Part shown: positions 50,109 to 58,446 of the stretch, piece after piece | Layout of the letters: each line of letters begins with the position of its first letter | How positions within the stretch are numbered: position 1 is the stretch's first letter | NCBI RefSeq assembly: GCF_017916425.1 | Contig: NZ_JAFMSX010000001.1 | Span: 310,001 to 374,000 of the forward strand | DNA from: Nocardioides sp. SYSU D00065 | Lineage (GTDB): Bacteria; Actinomycetota; Actinomycetes; Propionibacteriales; Nocardioidaceae | Direction of reading: 5' to 3' | Length of the DNA stretch: 64,000 bases | Made by a program: the position numbers and the translations under genes | The notes under the pieces: generated by a model | The model's database searches: none | What the model saw: the letters and a program-made list of their open reading frames with translations, nothing else | Told to the model about the DNA's origin: nothing

Positions 50109-51905
50109 GTGCGTGAGTTCGCCACGCCGCTCTCCGTCGCCGTCCCCACCACTGGGAACCTCACCGACGACGTCGTCGCCAACGCCCGCGAGGCGGGCAG
50201 CACGCCGGTGTTCAGCCGCAACACGGGCGAGGGATGGGTCGACGTCACGGCGGCCGAGTTCCACGACGAGGTACGCGCGGTGGCCAAGGGACTCGTCGCC
50301 GCCGGCGTGGCGGTCGGCGACCGCGTCGCGCTGCTCTCGAAGACCCGCTACGAGTGGACGCTGTTCGACTACGCCATCTGGTTCGCCGGCGCGGTCACCG
50401 TGCCGATCTACGAGACGTCGTCGGCCGAGCAGATCGGCTGGATCCTCCAGGACTCGGGCGCTCGCGCGGTCGTCGCGGAGGCGCCGGAGCACCTGGCCCG
50501 GGTGCGCGAGGCGCGCCGCTCCGGCGACCTGGCCGAGCTGCAGCACGTGTGGTCGATCCACGACAACGCCGTCGACGTGCTGGGGCGCCTCGGGTCGGAC
50601 ATCTCCGACGAGGTCCTCGAGGAGCGGCGTACGAGCGCGACCCCGCACGACCTCGCCACCCTGATCTACACCAGCGGCACGACGGGCAGGCCCAAGGGCT
50701 GCATGCTCACGCACGGCAACTTCATGTTCGAGCTCGGCGTGGCGGTCGACGAGCTCGGCGAGCTGTTCGAGACCGACGACGCCTCCACGCTGCTGTTCCT
50801 GCCGCTCGCCCACGTCTTCGCCCGCATCATCCAGGTCGGCTGCGTGAAGAGCCGTGCACGGATGGGTCACAGCGCCGACATCAAGAACCTGGTGGTCGAC
50901 CTGGGCGAGTTCAAGCCGACGTTCATCCTGGCCGTGCCGCGCGTGTTCGAGAAGGTCTTCAACTCCGCCTCGCAGCGCGCCACCGCCGACGGCCGCGGCC
51001 GGATCTTCGACCGCGCCGCCGACGTCGCCATCGCCTGGTCGCGCGCCCTGGACGGCAAGCGGGTGCCCGTGCGCCTGCGCGCGCAGCACGCGCTCTTCGA
51101 CCGCCTCGTCTACGGCAAGCTGCGCCAGGCGCTCGGGGGCAGCTGCGCGTACGCCGTCTCCGGCGGCGCGCCGCTGGGCGACCGCCTCGGCCACTTCTAC
51201 CGCGGCATCGGCCTCACCGTCCTCGAGGGCTACGGGCTCACCGAGACCACGGCCGCTCTCACCGCGAACCTCCCTGGCGCGCAGAAGGTGGGCACGGTCG
51301 GCCGGCCCCTGCCGGGCACGACGGTCCGGGTGGGCGACGACGGCGAGCTGCTCTTCAAGGGTGGCCAGGTCTTCGCGGGCTACTGGGGCGACGGAGCCGC
51401 GACCGCCGAGGCGCTGGACGGCGACGGCTGGTTCCACACCGGCGACGTCGGCGAGGTCGACGACGAGGGCTTCGTGCGCATCACCGGGCGCAAGAAGGAG
51501 ATCCTCGTGACGGCCGGCGGCAAGAACGTCGCGCCGGCGGTGCTCGAGGACCGCCTCCGCGCCCACCCGCTCGTCGACCAGTGCCTGGTCGTCGGCGACG
51601 GGCAGCCCTTCATCGGCGCCCTCGTCACCCTCGATCGCGAGACCCTGCCGGTGTGGGCCGAGCAGCACGGCAAGTCCGGCGACGTGGCCGACCTCGTCGA
51701 CGACCCGGACCTCGTCGCGGCCGTGCAGGAGGGCGTCGACGAGGCCAACAAGGCGGTCTCCCAGGCGGAGGCGATCCGGAAGTTCACGATCCTGACCGGA
51801 GAGTGGACCGAGGAGGGCGGCCAGCTCACGCCGAGCCTCAAGCTCAAGCGTGCGGTGGTCGCGCGGGAGTCGCGCGCCGAGATCGACGCGCTCTACCGCG
51901 GCTGA
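50109..51905 (+). CDS. long-chain fatty-acid-CoA ligase (FadD15-type)
   Basis: Adenylate-forming enzyme that activates fatty acids to acyl-CoA. 598 residues, the size of the AMP-dependent long-chain group. LIYTSGTTGRPKGCMLTHGN is the AMP/phosphate loop near residue 187, YGLTETTAALTANLP the A5 motif, GWFHTGDVGEVDDEGFVRITGRKKEILVTAGGKNVAP holds the adenylate-binding Asp and hinge, and KLKRAVV has the C-terminal Lys. GTG start with an AGGAGG site. A terminator-like hairpin follows at 51958-52004. Confidence 0.93.
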   Translation: MREFATPLSVAVPTTGNLTDDVVANAREAGSTPVFSRNTGEGWVDVTAAEFHDEVRAVAKGLVAAGVAVGDRVALLSKTRYEWTLFDYAIWFAGAVTVPIYETSSAEQIGWILQDSGARAVVAEAPEHLARVREARRSGDLAELQHVWSIHDNAVDVLGRLGSDISDEVLEERRTSATPHDLATLIYTSGTTGRPKGCMLTHGNFMFELGVAVDELGELFETDDASTLLFLPLAHVFARIIQVGCVKSRARMGHSADIKNLVVDLGEFKPTFILAVPRVFEKVFNSASQRATADGRGRIFDRAADVAIAWSRALDGKRVPVRLRAQHALFDRLVYGKLRQALGGSCAYAVSGGAPLGDRLGHFYRGIGLTVLEGYGLTETTAALTANLPGAQKVGTVGRPLPGTTVRVGDDGELLFKGGQVFAGYWGDGAATAEALDGDGWFHTGDVGEVDDEGFVRITGRKKEILVTAGGKNVAPAVLEDRLRAHPLVDQCLVVGDGQPFIGALVTLDRETLPVWAEQHGKSGDVADLVDDPDLVAAVQEGVDEANKAVSQAEAIRKFTILTGEWTEEGGQLTPSLKLKRAVVARESRAEIDALYRG

Positions 51906-51957
51906 CGTGCGGCCCCGGCGGCGGGCTAGACCATGACTACGTCGGACTAGTCACATC

Positions 51958-52004
51958 GGGCTACCCGGATGCCGCCTTCGGGTGGTTTGCCCGGCTTAGC
52001 CCAC
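51958..52004 (+). terminator. three-tier stem-loop after the acyl-CoA ligase
   Basis: GGGCTA pairs with TAGCCC at the base, CCGG with CCGG in the middle, and CCGCC-TTCG-GGTGG forms a tetraloop hairpin on top. It lies 52 nt after the fadD stop and has no T tract. It could end fadD transcription or shape the tad leader. Confidence 0.45.
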
Positions 52005-52023
52005 GCAACCGCAGCGGCGCCCC

Positions 52024-52029
52024 TAGATT
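52024..52029 (+). promoter_or_regulatory. candidate -10 box of the tad operon
   Basis: TAGATT, 121 bp before the cpaB start. No convincing -35 is visible. The 5' leader to the ATG would be about 115 nt. The rest of 51906-52149 holds no gene I can support. Confidence 0.35.
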
Positions 52030-52149
52030 CGGGCCGCTGGGACGGAACCGGGACCTCCCGCGATGGCACGGGGACGTCGTCCACGTCGATCGAGCGAGAG
52101 TCCCCTCGCCCGAACTGCACCCAGGTCACGACTCTCCGAAGGATCCAAG

Positions 52150-52932
52150 ATGGCTCGCCGCCCCGTGCTGCTCATCGTCGCCGTACTCATCGCCGCCCTC
52201 GGCACCGCCATGATCGTCCTCTATGTCCAGGGCATCGACGAGCGCGCCACGGAGGGCCAGGAGCTGGTCGAGGTGCTGACGGCCACCGCCGTGATCGAGG
52301 CGGGCGAAAGCGTCAGCGCCGCCCAGGAGGAAGGCAAGTTCGAGTCGCGGCAGGTGCGCAAGGACGACAAGGTGGCTGGCGCGCTCACCAGCACCGACGC
52401 CATCGCTGACCTCGTCGCCTTGGGAACGGTCTATCCCGGCGAGCAGATCATCTCGGACCGATTCGGCACGCTCGGTTCGATCGAGAACCTGGTGATCCCG
52501 GACGACAAGATGGCACTCTCCGTAGAGCTGACGGACTTCGAGCGCGTCGCCGGGTTCGTCAATCCCGGGTCCGAGGTGGCCATCTTCGGCACCGCCGCCA
52601 CTCCCATCCGGCGACTGCCGGACGGGACGGAGCAGACCCTCTCGTCGGTCACCCGGATCATCCTCCCGCGGGTGCCCGTGATCGGGGTCGGAACCACCTC
52701 GGTGTCCTCGCGCACCGTCACCAACGAGGAAGGGGCGCAGGTCACCGAGGAGGTGCCGCGCACGATACTCACGGTGGCCGTCACCCAGGAGGAGGCCGAG
52801 AAGCTCGTCCTGGCTGACCGCACGACCGACCTGACCTTCGCGTTGCTGGGCAGCGAGACGCAGTCGGACAACCAGCCTGGCGTGAACCCGGTCGACATCC
52901 TGCCCGAGACGTTCCGGGGGACCGCTGGATGA
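52150..52932 (+). CDS. cpaB: Tad pilus assembly protein CpaB/RcpC
   Basis: 260 residues from ATG 52150 with AAGGA upstream. One N-terminal TM helix (RPVLLIVAVLIAALGTAMIVLY) and a SAF-like/RcpC domain: VLTATAVIEAGESVSA, AIADLVALGTVYPGEQIISDRF, VELTDFERVAGFVNPGSEVAIFGT. In Gram-negative bacteria CpaB works with the secretin; in actinobacteria, which lack one, it presumably acts at the cell wall. First gene of the tad operon; overlaps the next gene by 4 nt. Confidence 0.88.
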   Translation: MARRPVLLIVAVLIAALGTAMIVLYVQGIDERATEGQELVEVLTATAVIEAGESVSAAQEEGKFESRQVRKDDKVAGALTSTDAIADLVALGTVYPGEQIISDRFGTLGSIENLVIPDDKMALSVELTDFERVAGFVNPGSEVAIFGTAATPIRRLPDGTEQTLSSVTRIILPRVPVIGVGTTSVSSRTVTNEEGAQVTEEVPRTILTVAVTQEEAEKLVLADRTTDLTFALLGSETQSDNQPGVNPVDILPETFRGTAG

Positions 52933-54194
52933 CCGCGATCGTCGAGACGGACCGGTCGCGACTCAGCGTCCTGCAGGCGATGCTTCACGGGTCGGTCCCG
53001 CTGGAGTCCATGGACGCCCTCGGGGAGCACGTAGCCGCCACCCCGCAGGAATTCGCCGTCGTGATCGGCCCGTCCGTGCCCGTGGACGAAGCGGCCGTCT
53101 TCTCGCAGTGGGCACGGGTCAACAAGCCGGACCTGGGCGTCATCCTTCTCAGGGAGACGGTCGACGCCCACGCGCTCTCGACCGCTCTCCGCAGCGGGAT
53201 GCGCGAGGTCGTCCAGTCACGCGACCTCGCCGGCATCACCACCGCCGTCAGCCGCGCACGCTCCGTCTCCAACGCGATCTCCCAGACCCTCGAGGACGAG
53301 ACCCAGGCGGCCGCGGAAGCAGCCGCGAGGGCGGCCCTCTCCGAGGCCCGAGCGAGCGCCGAGGCGGCTCGCGAGGCCGCGGAGCGACCGACGGGGCGGA
53401 TGCTGACCGTGTTCTCGACCAAGGGTGGCGTCGGCAAGAGCCTGATGGCGGCCAACGTCGCGGTCTCGCTCGCCGAGCAGGGAAGCTCGGTCTGCATCGT
53501 CGATCTCGACGTCAACAACGGCGACATCGCGATCATGCTGCAGCTCACGCCCATGCGGACGCTCACCGACCTAGCAGCCTTCAACGGAGACGTCGCCGTC
53601 GACGCCATCGAGACGCTCGTGACGCCGTACAGCAAGACCCTCGGGGTGGTGGCGGCACCCGTCCACATCGACTCACTGGACCAGGCGTCCAACGAGGACG
53701 TCGGCAAGCTGCTGGACCTGCTGGTGCGGGTCTACGACTACGTCGTGGTGGACACCTCGGGCGCCTTCGACGACTTCGCCCTCACGGCCCTCGACCGCAC
53801 CGACACCCTGATCCTGGTGGGGACCCTCGACATCCCGGCCCTCAAGGGCCTCAAGCTCGCCACGCAGACGCTCGACCTGCTCAACTTCCCGCGTGAGAAG
53901 TGGCGCTTCGTGCTCAACCGTGCGGACGCCAAGGTCGGCCTGTCGGTGGACGAGTACGAGTCGACGCTGGGCCTCAAGTCCGACTGCACCCTCGTGTCCA
54001 GCCGCGAGGTGCTTACGGCCGTCAATCGCGGGGAGCCGCTGGTGCTGGCTTACTCCGGACACCCGAACAGCAAGGCCATCAAGGCCTTCACCAAGTCCAT
54101 CGCGGGCGACGCGGTCCACGCCGCCGAGGTGGAGGAGCAAGCGGACACGAGGTCCCGCGCCTCCGCCGGACGTTTCCGATTGAGGAAGGCCTGA
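52929..54194 (+). CDS. tadZ: Tad pilus localisation ATPase TadZ/CpaE
   Basis: 421 residues. A receiver-like N-terminal domain without the phosphorylation pocket (about 1-120) is followed by an Ala-rich helix (about 130-155), then a MinD/ParA-type ATPase with a deviant Walker A, FSTKGGVGKSLMAANVA, near residue 162, VCIVDLDVNNGDIAIML, and YDYVVVDTSGAFDD. TadZ proteins position the Tad machine at the pole. Cotranslated with cpaB (ATGA overlap) and separated from tadA by one base. Confidence 0.9.
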   Translation: MTAIVETDRSRLSVLQAMLHGSVPLESMDALGEHVAATPQEFAVVIGPSVPVDEAAVFSQWARVNKPDLGVILLRETVDAHALSTALRSGMREVVQSRDLAGITTAVSRARSVSNAISQTLEDETQAAAEAAARAALSEARASAEAAREAAERPTGRMLTVFSTKGGVGKSLMAANVAVSLAEQGSSVCIVDLDVNNGDIAIMLQLTPMRTLTDLAAFNGDVAVDAIETLVTPYSKTLGVVAAPVHIDSLDQASNEDVGKLLDLLVRVYDYVVVDTSGAFDDFALTALDRTDTLILVGTLDIPALKGLKLATQTLDLLNFPREKWRFVLNRADAKVGLSVDEYESTLGLKSDCTLVSSREVLTAVNRGEPLVLAYSGHPNSKAIKAFTKSIAGDAVHAAEVEEQADTRSRASAGRFRLRKA

Positions 54195-54195
54195 G

Positions 54196-55602
54196 ATGGG
54201 GCTCACCGACAGACTGGCTGCCGCTCAGCGCGCGCGCACCGAAGGACTGGACCTCGCCCAGGACCCGACGCCGTCCAAGCCGTCCCCCGCCGCCCCGAGG
54301 GCTGGCGGGAAGGCCTCGACACGCGACCCGTTCGACGACGTCAAGCGGGCGGTGCACGCTCAGCTCGTCGCATCCCTCGGCCCGAAGCTCTACGACGTCC
54401 ACATGACGCAGAGCGAGCTGGAGAGCAACGTCCGGCTTGCCCTCCAAGGCGCCGTGGCAGCGACCGACGTGGTGATGTCCGGTGCCGACCGCACCCGGAT
54501 CACCCAGGAGATCTCCGACGACATCCTGGGCTACGGACCACTGGAGCCGCTGCTGCGCGACGGCGACTTGTCCGAGGTCATGGTCAACGCCTACGACTCG
54601 ATCTACGTCGAGCGCGGCGGCAAGCTGGTCAAGACCGGCACCAGCTTCTCCGACGAGGCGCACCTGCGTCGCACGATCGACAAGATCGTCGGCAAGATCG
54701 GCCGACGCGTCGACGAGGCGAGCCCGATGGTGGACGCCCGGCTGCCCGACGGGTCCCGTGTCAATGCGATCATCCCGCCACTGGCGCTCGACGGCTCGAA
54801 GCTCACCATCCGGAAGTTCTCCGAGGATCCGTACACCGTCCAGGACCTGATCAATTTCGGCAGCCTCACGCAGTCCTCGGCGAACCTGCTCGAGGCGTGC
54901 GTGAAGGGGCGTCTCAACATCCTGGTGTCGGGTGGCACAGGCGCCGGTAAGACCACCACGCTCAACGTGCTGTCGTCGTTCATCCCCTCGGACGAGCGTA
55001 TCGTCACCATCGAGGACGCCGCCGAGCTGCGGCTCGGACAGGACCACGTCCTGCGCCTGGAGTCGCGCCCGCCCAACATCGAGGGGAAGGGCGCGGTGAC
55101 GATCCGCGACCTCGTCAAGAACTCGCTGCGCATGCGTCCAGACCGCATCGTCGTCGGCGAGATCCGTGACGCCGCCGCGCTCGACATGCTCCAGGCGATG
55201 AACACCGGCCACGACGGGTCGATCTCGACGTTGCACGCCAACACGCCGCGCGACGCCCTGGCCCGTCTGGAGACCATGGTGCTGATGGCGGGAATGGACC
55301 TGCCGGTGCGCGCCATCCGCGAGCAGGTGTCGAGCGCGGTGGATCTCATCATCCAGCAGACCCGCCTCAAGGACGGCACCCGCCGGATCACCGCGATCAC
55401 GGAGATCGTGGGCATGGAGGGCGACATCATCACCACGCAGGACGTGTTCATGTTCGACTTCTCCGCCGGCATGAACGACCAGGGGAAGTTCAAGGGTGAG
55501 CTGGTGTCCACCGGTCTGCGACCTCGCTTCTTGGAACGGCTCGCCGACCACGGCGTCCGGGTGGACCCGGCCGTCTTTGCGACGAGCGGGGGATTCCGAT
55601 GA
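54196..55602 (+). CDS. tadA: Tad secretion ATPase TadA/CpaF
   Basis: 468 residues. Type II/IV secretion hexameric ATPase that powers pilin assembly. An N-terminal helical domain (about 1-110) precedes ILGYGPLEPLLRDGDLSEVMVN. Walker A is VSGGTGAGKTTTLNVLSS near residue 244, the Asp box is IVTIEDAAELRL, Walker B DRIVVGEIRDAAALDMLQAMNTGHDGS, and the His box STLHANTPRDAL. Overlaps the next gene by 4 nt. Confidence 0.95.
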   Translation: MGLTDRLAAAQRARTEGLDLAQDPTPSKPSPAAPRAGGKASTRDPFDDVKRAVHAQLVASLGPKLYDVHMTQSELESNVRLALQGAVAATDVVMSGADRTRITQEISDDILGYGPLEPLLRDGDLSEVMVNAYDSIYVERGGKLVKTGTSFSDEAHLRRTIDKIVGKIGRRVDEASPMVDARLPDGSRVNAIIPPLALDGSKLTIRKFSEDPYTVQDLINFGSLTQSSANLLEACVKGRLNILVSGGTGAGKTTTLNVLSSFIPSDERIVTIEDAAELRLGQDHVLRLESRPPNIEGKGAVTIRDLVKNSLRMRPDRIVVGEIRDAAALDMLQAMNTGHDGSISTLHANTPRDALARLETMVLMAGMDLPVRAIREQVSSAVDLIIQQTRLKDGTRRITAITEIVGMEGDIITTQDVFMFDFSAGMNDQGKFKGELVSTGLRPRFLERLADHGVRVDPAVFATSGGFR

Positions 55603-57500
55603 GGCCTGTCCCGGCGATCGCCGCTGTCGCCCTGTGCCTTGGTGTGAGCGCAATGGGCGCTCCTGCGCACGCCACCGGCGAGATCGACATCGACCACGTG
55701 CAGTCCGAGGACGGCACCGTCTCCTTGTTGCTCGGTGTCGACAGGCTGCCCGCTCGGGCGACCCCCGATCTCGGCAGCACGAGCGTCATGGTCGGCGGTG
55801 AGCGCGTCGACGCGACAGCCCGGACCGTCGCCGGCAGTCAGGTCGAGCGGACCACGGTGCTGGTGCTCGACACCAGCAACAGCATGGAGGGCGAGAAGCT
55901 TGCCGCCGCCACGAACGCCATCGACTCGTTCCTGGCCGCCGCGCCCGACGACGTACGCATCGGCCTGGTCACCTTCGCGGGCTCCGTCCAGGAACCGGTC
56001 GGGCCCACCACCGACCACGAGTCGATCACCGACGAGCTCGCGACCGTGGACCTCGAGGCCGGCACCAAGCTCCACGACGCGGTGGCCGCTGCCGCCGAGC
56101 TGGCCGGCCGCGACGGTGCCCGCTCGGTGCTCGTGCTCTCCGACGGCGCCGACACCGGCAGCGCGACCACAGCAAAGGACATGTCGACGATCGCGGGCGA
56201 AGCGGGCGTCGTCGTCGACGTCGTCGCCCTGGGACGCTCACCCGAACAGCAGGCGACGCTAGGTGACCTAGCGGACGCCACAGGTGGCCAGGTCATCCCG
56301 GCCGATCCGGACGCGCTGGAGGCGGTGTTCTCGGCGCAGGCCGAGGCTCTGTCCTCCCAGGTGCTCGTGACGTTCGATCTGCCCGAGGGCGTGAGCGGGG
56401 AGCAGACGGTGGAGGCCACGATCTCAGCCGGCGGCACCGACTATTCCGACTCCGCTTTCGTGTCGCTGGCAAGCCACCTCGCGGTAGCGGACACGCCGGA
56501 GGCCATCGAACAGGGCGCCCCGGTCGTCGGCCGTAACGGCTTCCTACTCGGCCTTCTCGCCTTCGGGCTCGGCTTTGCCGGTGTCCTTGCGTTCGCCTTC
56601 GGTGGCGGCTCACGCAAGTCGCTCACCGACCAGCGACTCGATAGCTACTTCGGCCAGGGCGGCGGACCGACTGCCGCCTCGGAGAGCCGCCGCTCGAAGG
56701 CGGAGGGAAACCTAAAGGACGCCGCCGTCAATCTCGCCGGTCAGGTGGTGAAGGGCGACTTCGAGGACCGGTTGGCCAAGCGGCTCGCGGGTGGCGGCTC
56801 GTCGTTCAAACCCGCCGAGTGGCTCCTGCTCCACGCCGCCATTGCCTTCGGTGCGGGATTCGTCGGTCTCGTCTTCCAAGGCGGGGCGATGATGTTCGTG
56901 TGCTTCGTCGCGGGCGTGGTGGTTCCGTGGTGGTGGTTGCGTCGCAAGCACGCCAAGCGGCTAGCAGCGTTCAACGCACAGCTGGCGGAGACGCTGACCC
57001 TCATGGCCGGGGGCCTGTCCGCTGGCCTCTCGCTCCCTCAAGCAGTCGACACAGTGGTGCGCGAAGGCCAGGAGCCCATGGCGACTGAGCTAGGGCGCGC
57101 ACTGGTCGAGCAGAGGCTCGGCGTGACGATCGAGGATGCGCTCGACGGTGTTGGCGACCGCATGGAGTCCCAAGACTTCGCCTGGGTGGTCATGGCGGTG
57201 CGGATCCAGCGCGAGGTGGGTGGCAACCTGGCTGAGCTTCTCACCACGGTGTCCGACACACTCCGCGAGCGCGAGTATCTGCGCCGTCAGGTACGCGTGC
57301 TGAGCGCTGAGGGACGGTTCTCCGGCTACGTCCTGACTGCGCTACCGCCGGTCATGTTCGCCTACATGCTGGCGGTCCGACCCGACTTCGTCCGGCCTCT
57401 CTACACGACCCTGACCGGCTACGTGATGATCGGGATTGCCGCGGTTCTGCTCCTCGTTGGCCAGTTCGTGGTCTCACGACTGACGAAGATCGAAGTGTGA
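55599..57500 (+). CDS. fusion of secreted vWA domain and TadB inner-membrane platform
   Basis: 633 residues. Signal peptide at 1-25 (cut after APAHA), then a beta-rich stretch and a von Willebrand A domain (about 85-260) with an intact MIDAS: Asp91, Ser93 and Ser95 in DTSNS, a Thr in AGTKLHDA and an Asp in LSDGADTG. A TM helix at about 313-336 leads to a cytoplasmic linker and a type II secretion F (TadB) domain with TM pairs near 405-450 and 580-630 and the conserved QLAETLTLMAGGLSAGLSLPQAV. TadB normally lacks an extracellular module; here the pilus motor platform carries a putative adhesion or peptidoglycan-contact domain. TadC follows as a separate gene. Confidence 0.9.
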   Translation: MRPVPAIAAVALCLGVSAMGAPAHATGEIDIDHVQSEDGTVSLLLGVDRLPARATPDLGSTSVMVGGERVDATARTVAGSQVERTTVLVLDTSNSMEGEKLAAATNAIDSFLAAAPDDVRIGLVTFAGSVQEPVGPTTDHESITDELATVDLEAGTKLHDAVAAAAELAGRDGARSVLVLSDGADTGSATTAKDMSTIAGEAGVVVDVVALGRSPEQQATLGDLADATGGQVIPADPDALEAVFSAQAEALSSQVLVTFDLPEGVSGEQTVEATISAGGTDYSDSAFVSLASHLAVADTPEAIEQGAPVVGRNGFLLGLLAFGLGFAGVLAFAFGGGSRKSLTDQRLDSYFGQGGGPTAASESRRSKAEGNLKDAAVNLAGQVVKGDFEDRLAKRLAGGGSSFKPAEWLLLHAAIAFGAGFVGLVFQGGAMMFVCFVAGVVVPWWWLRRKHAKRLAAFNAQLAETLTLMAGGLSAGLSLPQAVDTVVREGQEPMATELGRALVEQRLGVTIEDALDGVGDRMESQDFAWVVMAVRIQREVGGNLAELLTTVSDTLREREYLRRQVRVLSAEGRFSGYVLTALPPVMFAYMLAVRPDFVRPLYTTLTGYVMIGIAAVLLLVGQFVVSRLTKIEV

Positions 57501-57501
57501 C

Positions 57502-58437
57502 GTGACGTCGACGATGTTCCTCGGCCTCGGGGCCCTGCTGATCTTCACAGGGGTGCTGCTCGCATTCTCGATCATCGGCGTGCTGACGAGCGAACGCCGG
57601 GCGGTCGGCCGCTCCGTAGCCGCCGTCCAGGCGATCAACTCGGCGCCGAAGGAGCTCACGACCGAGATCGACGTGTCCTTCACCGACCGCGTGATCGCAC
57701 CGTTCAGCGAGCGTCTGGTCGGCATCGGTCGCACCATGATCCGCGCGGACACGGCGGAGAAGATCCGGCATCGGCTCGACGTTGCTGGCAACCCACCGGC
57801 GTGGGATGTCAATCGCATCATCGGCACCAAGGTGCTCGCGATGGCTGTCGTCGGCGTGATGGGCTTGTTGTTCATGGTGTCGCGAGAGTCGTCCTTCGCG
57901 CAGGTTCTCCTGGGCACCGGTGCGGGCGGAGCCTTTGGCTACGTCCTTCCAAACATCCTCCTTCGGAATGCCGGCACCAAGCGAGAGGAGCTCATGCGCA
58001 ACTCGCTGCCCGACGCCATCGACCTGCTCACGATCTCCGTCGAGGCCGGTCTGGGCTTCGACGCGGCCGTCTCACGGGTGGCGAAGAACACGGACGGTCC
58101 GCTGTCACAGGAGTTCTCGCGCCTCTTGCAGGAGATGCAACTCGGTGTAGGCCGAGCGGAAGCCATGCGGGCCATGGGCGAGCGGACGACGCTCGCCGAG
58201 CTACGTTCCTTCTGCTTGGCGATGGTTCAGGCAGACAGCCTCGGCATCCCGATCTCGCGCGTGCTCCGGATCCAGAGCTCCGAGTCACGAGTCAAGCGTC
58301 GGCAGAGGGCCGAGGAGAAGGCGCAGAAGGTCCCGGTGAAGATCCTGTTCCCCCTGATCTTCTTCATCCTCCCCTGCCTTTTCATCGTCATCATGGGACC
58401 AGTTGTCCTGCAGCTTGGTCCCCTGCTCAGCAGGTAG
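57502..58437 (+). CDS. tadC: Tad inner-membrane platform protein TadC
   Basis: 311 residues from GTG 57502, one base after the vWA-TadB stop. A first TM helix (LGLGALLIFTGVLLAFSIIGVL), a pair near residues 115-150 (LAMAVVGVMGLLFMV), and a final one (PVKILFPLIFFILPCLFIVIMGP). The T2SSF core is DAIDLLTISVEAGLGFDAAVSRVAKNTDGPLSQEFSRLLQEMQLG. Forms the platform with TadB. Confidence 0.92.
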   Translation: MTSTMFLGLGALLIFTGVLLAFSIIGVLTSERRAVGRSVAAVQAINSAPKELTTEIDVSFTDRVIAPFSERLVGIGRTMIRADTAEKIRHRLDVAGNPPAWDVNRIIGTKVLAMAVVGVMGLLFMVSRESSFAQVLLGTGAGGAFGYVLPNILLRNAGTKREELMRNSLPDAIDLLTISVEAGLGFDAAVSRVAKNTDGPLSQEFSRLLQEMQLGVGRAEAMRAMGERTTLAELRSFCLAMVQADSLGIPISRVLRIQSSESRVKRRQRAEEKAQKVPVKILFPLIFFILPCLFIVIMGPVVLQLGPLLSR

Positions 58438-58446
58438 CGTTCGTTG

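Noticed and set aside
51950..52010. Possible GEMM (cyclic di-GMP) riboswitch before the tad operon
   Set aside because: A GGGCAAACC-like block exists only on the wrong strand and the ACGCAAAG block is missing; a plain stem-loop explains the region better.
52063..52149. 29-residue N-terminal extension of CpaB from 52063
   Set aside because: The extension is Arg/Ser-rich without a signal; ATG 52150 has AAGGA and starts right before the TM helix.
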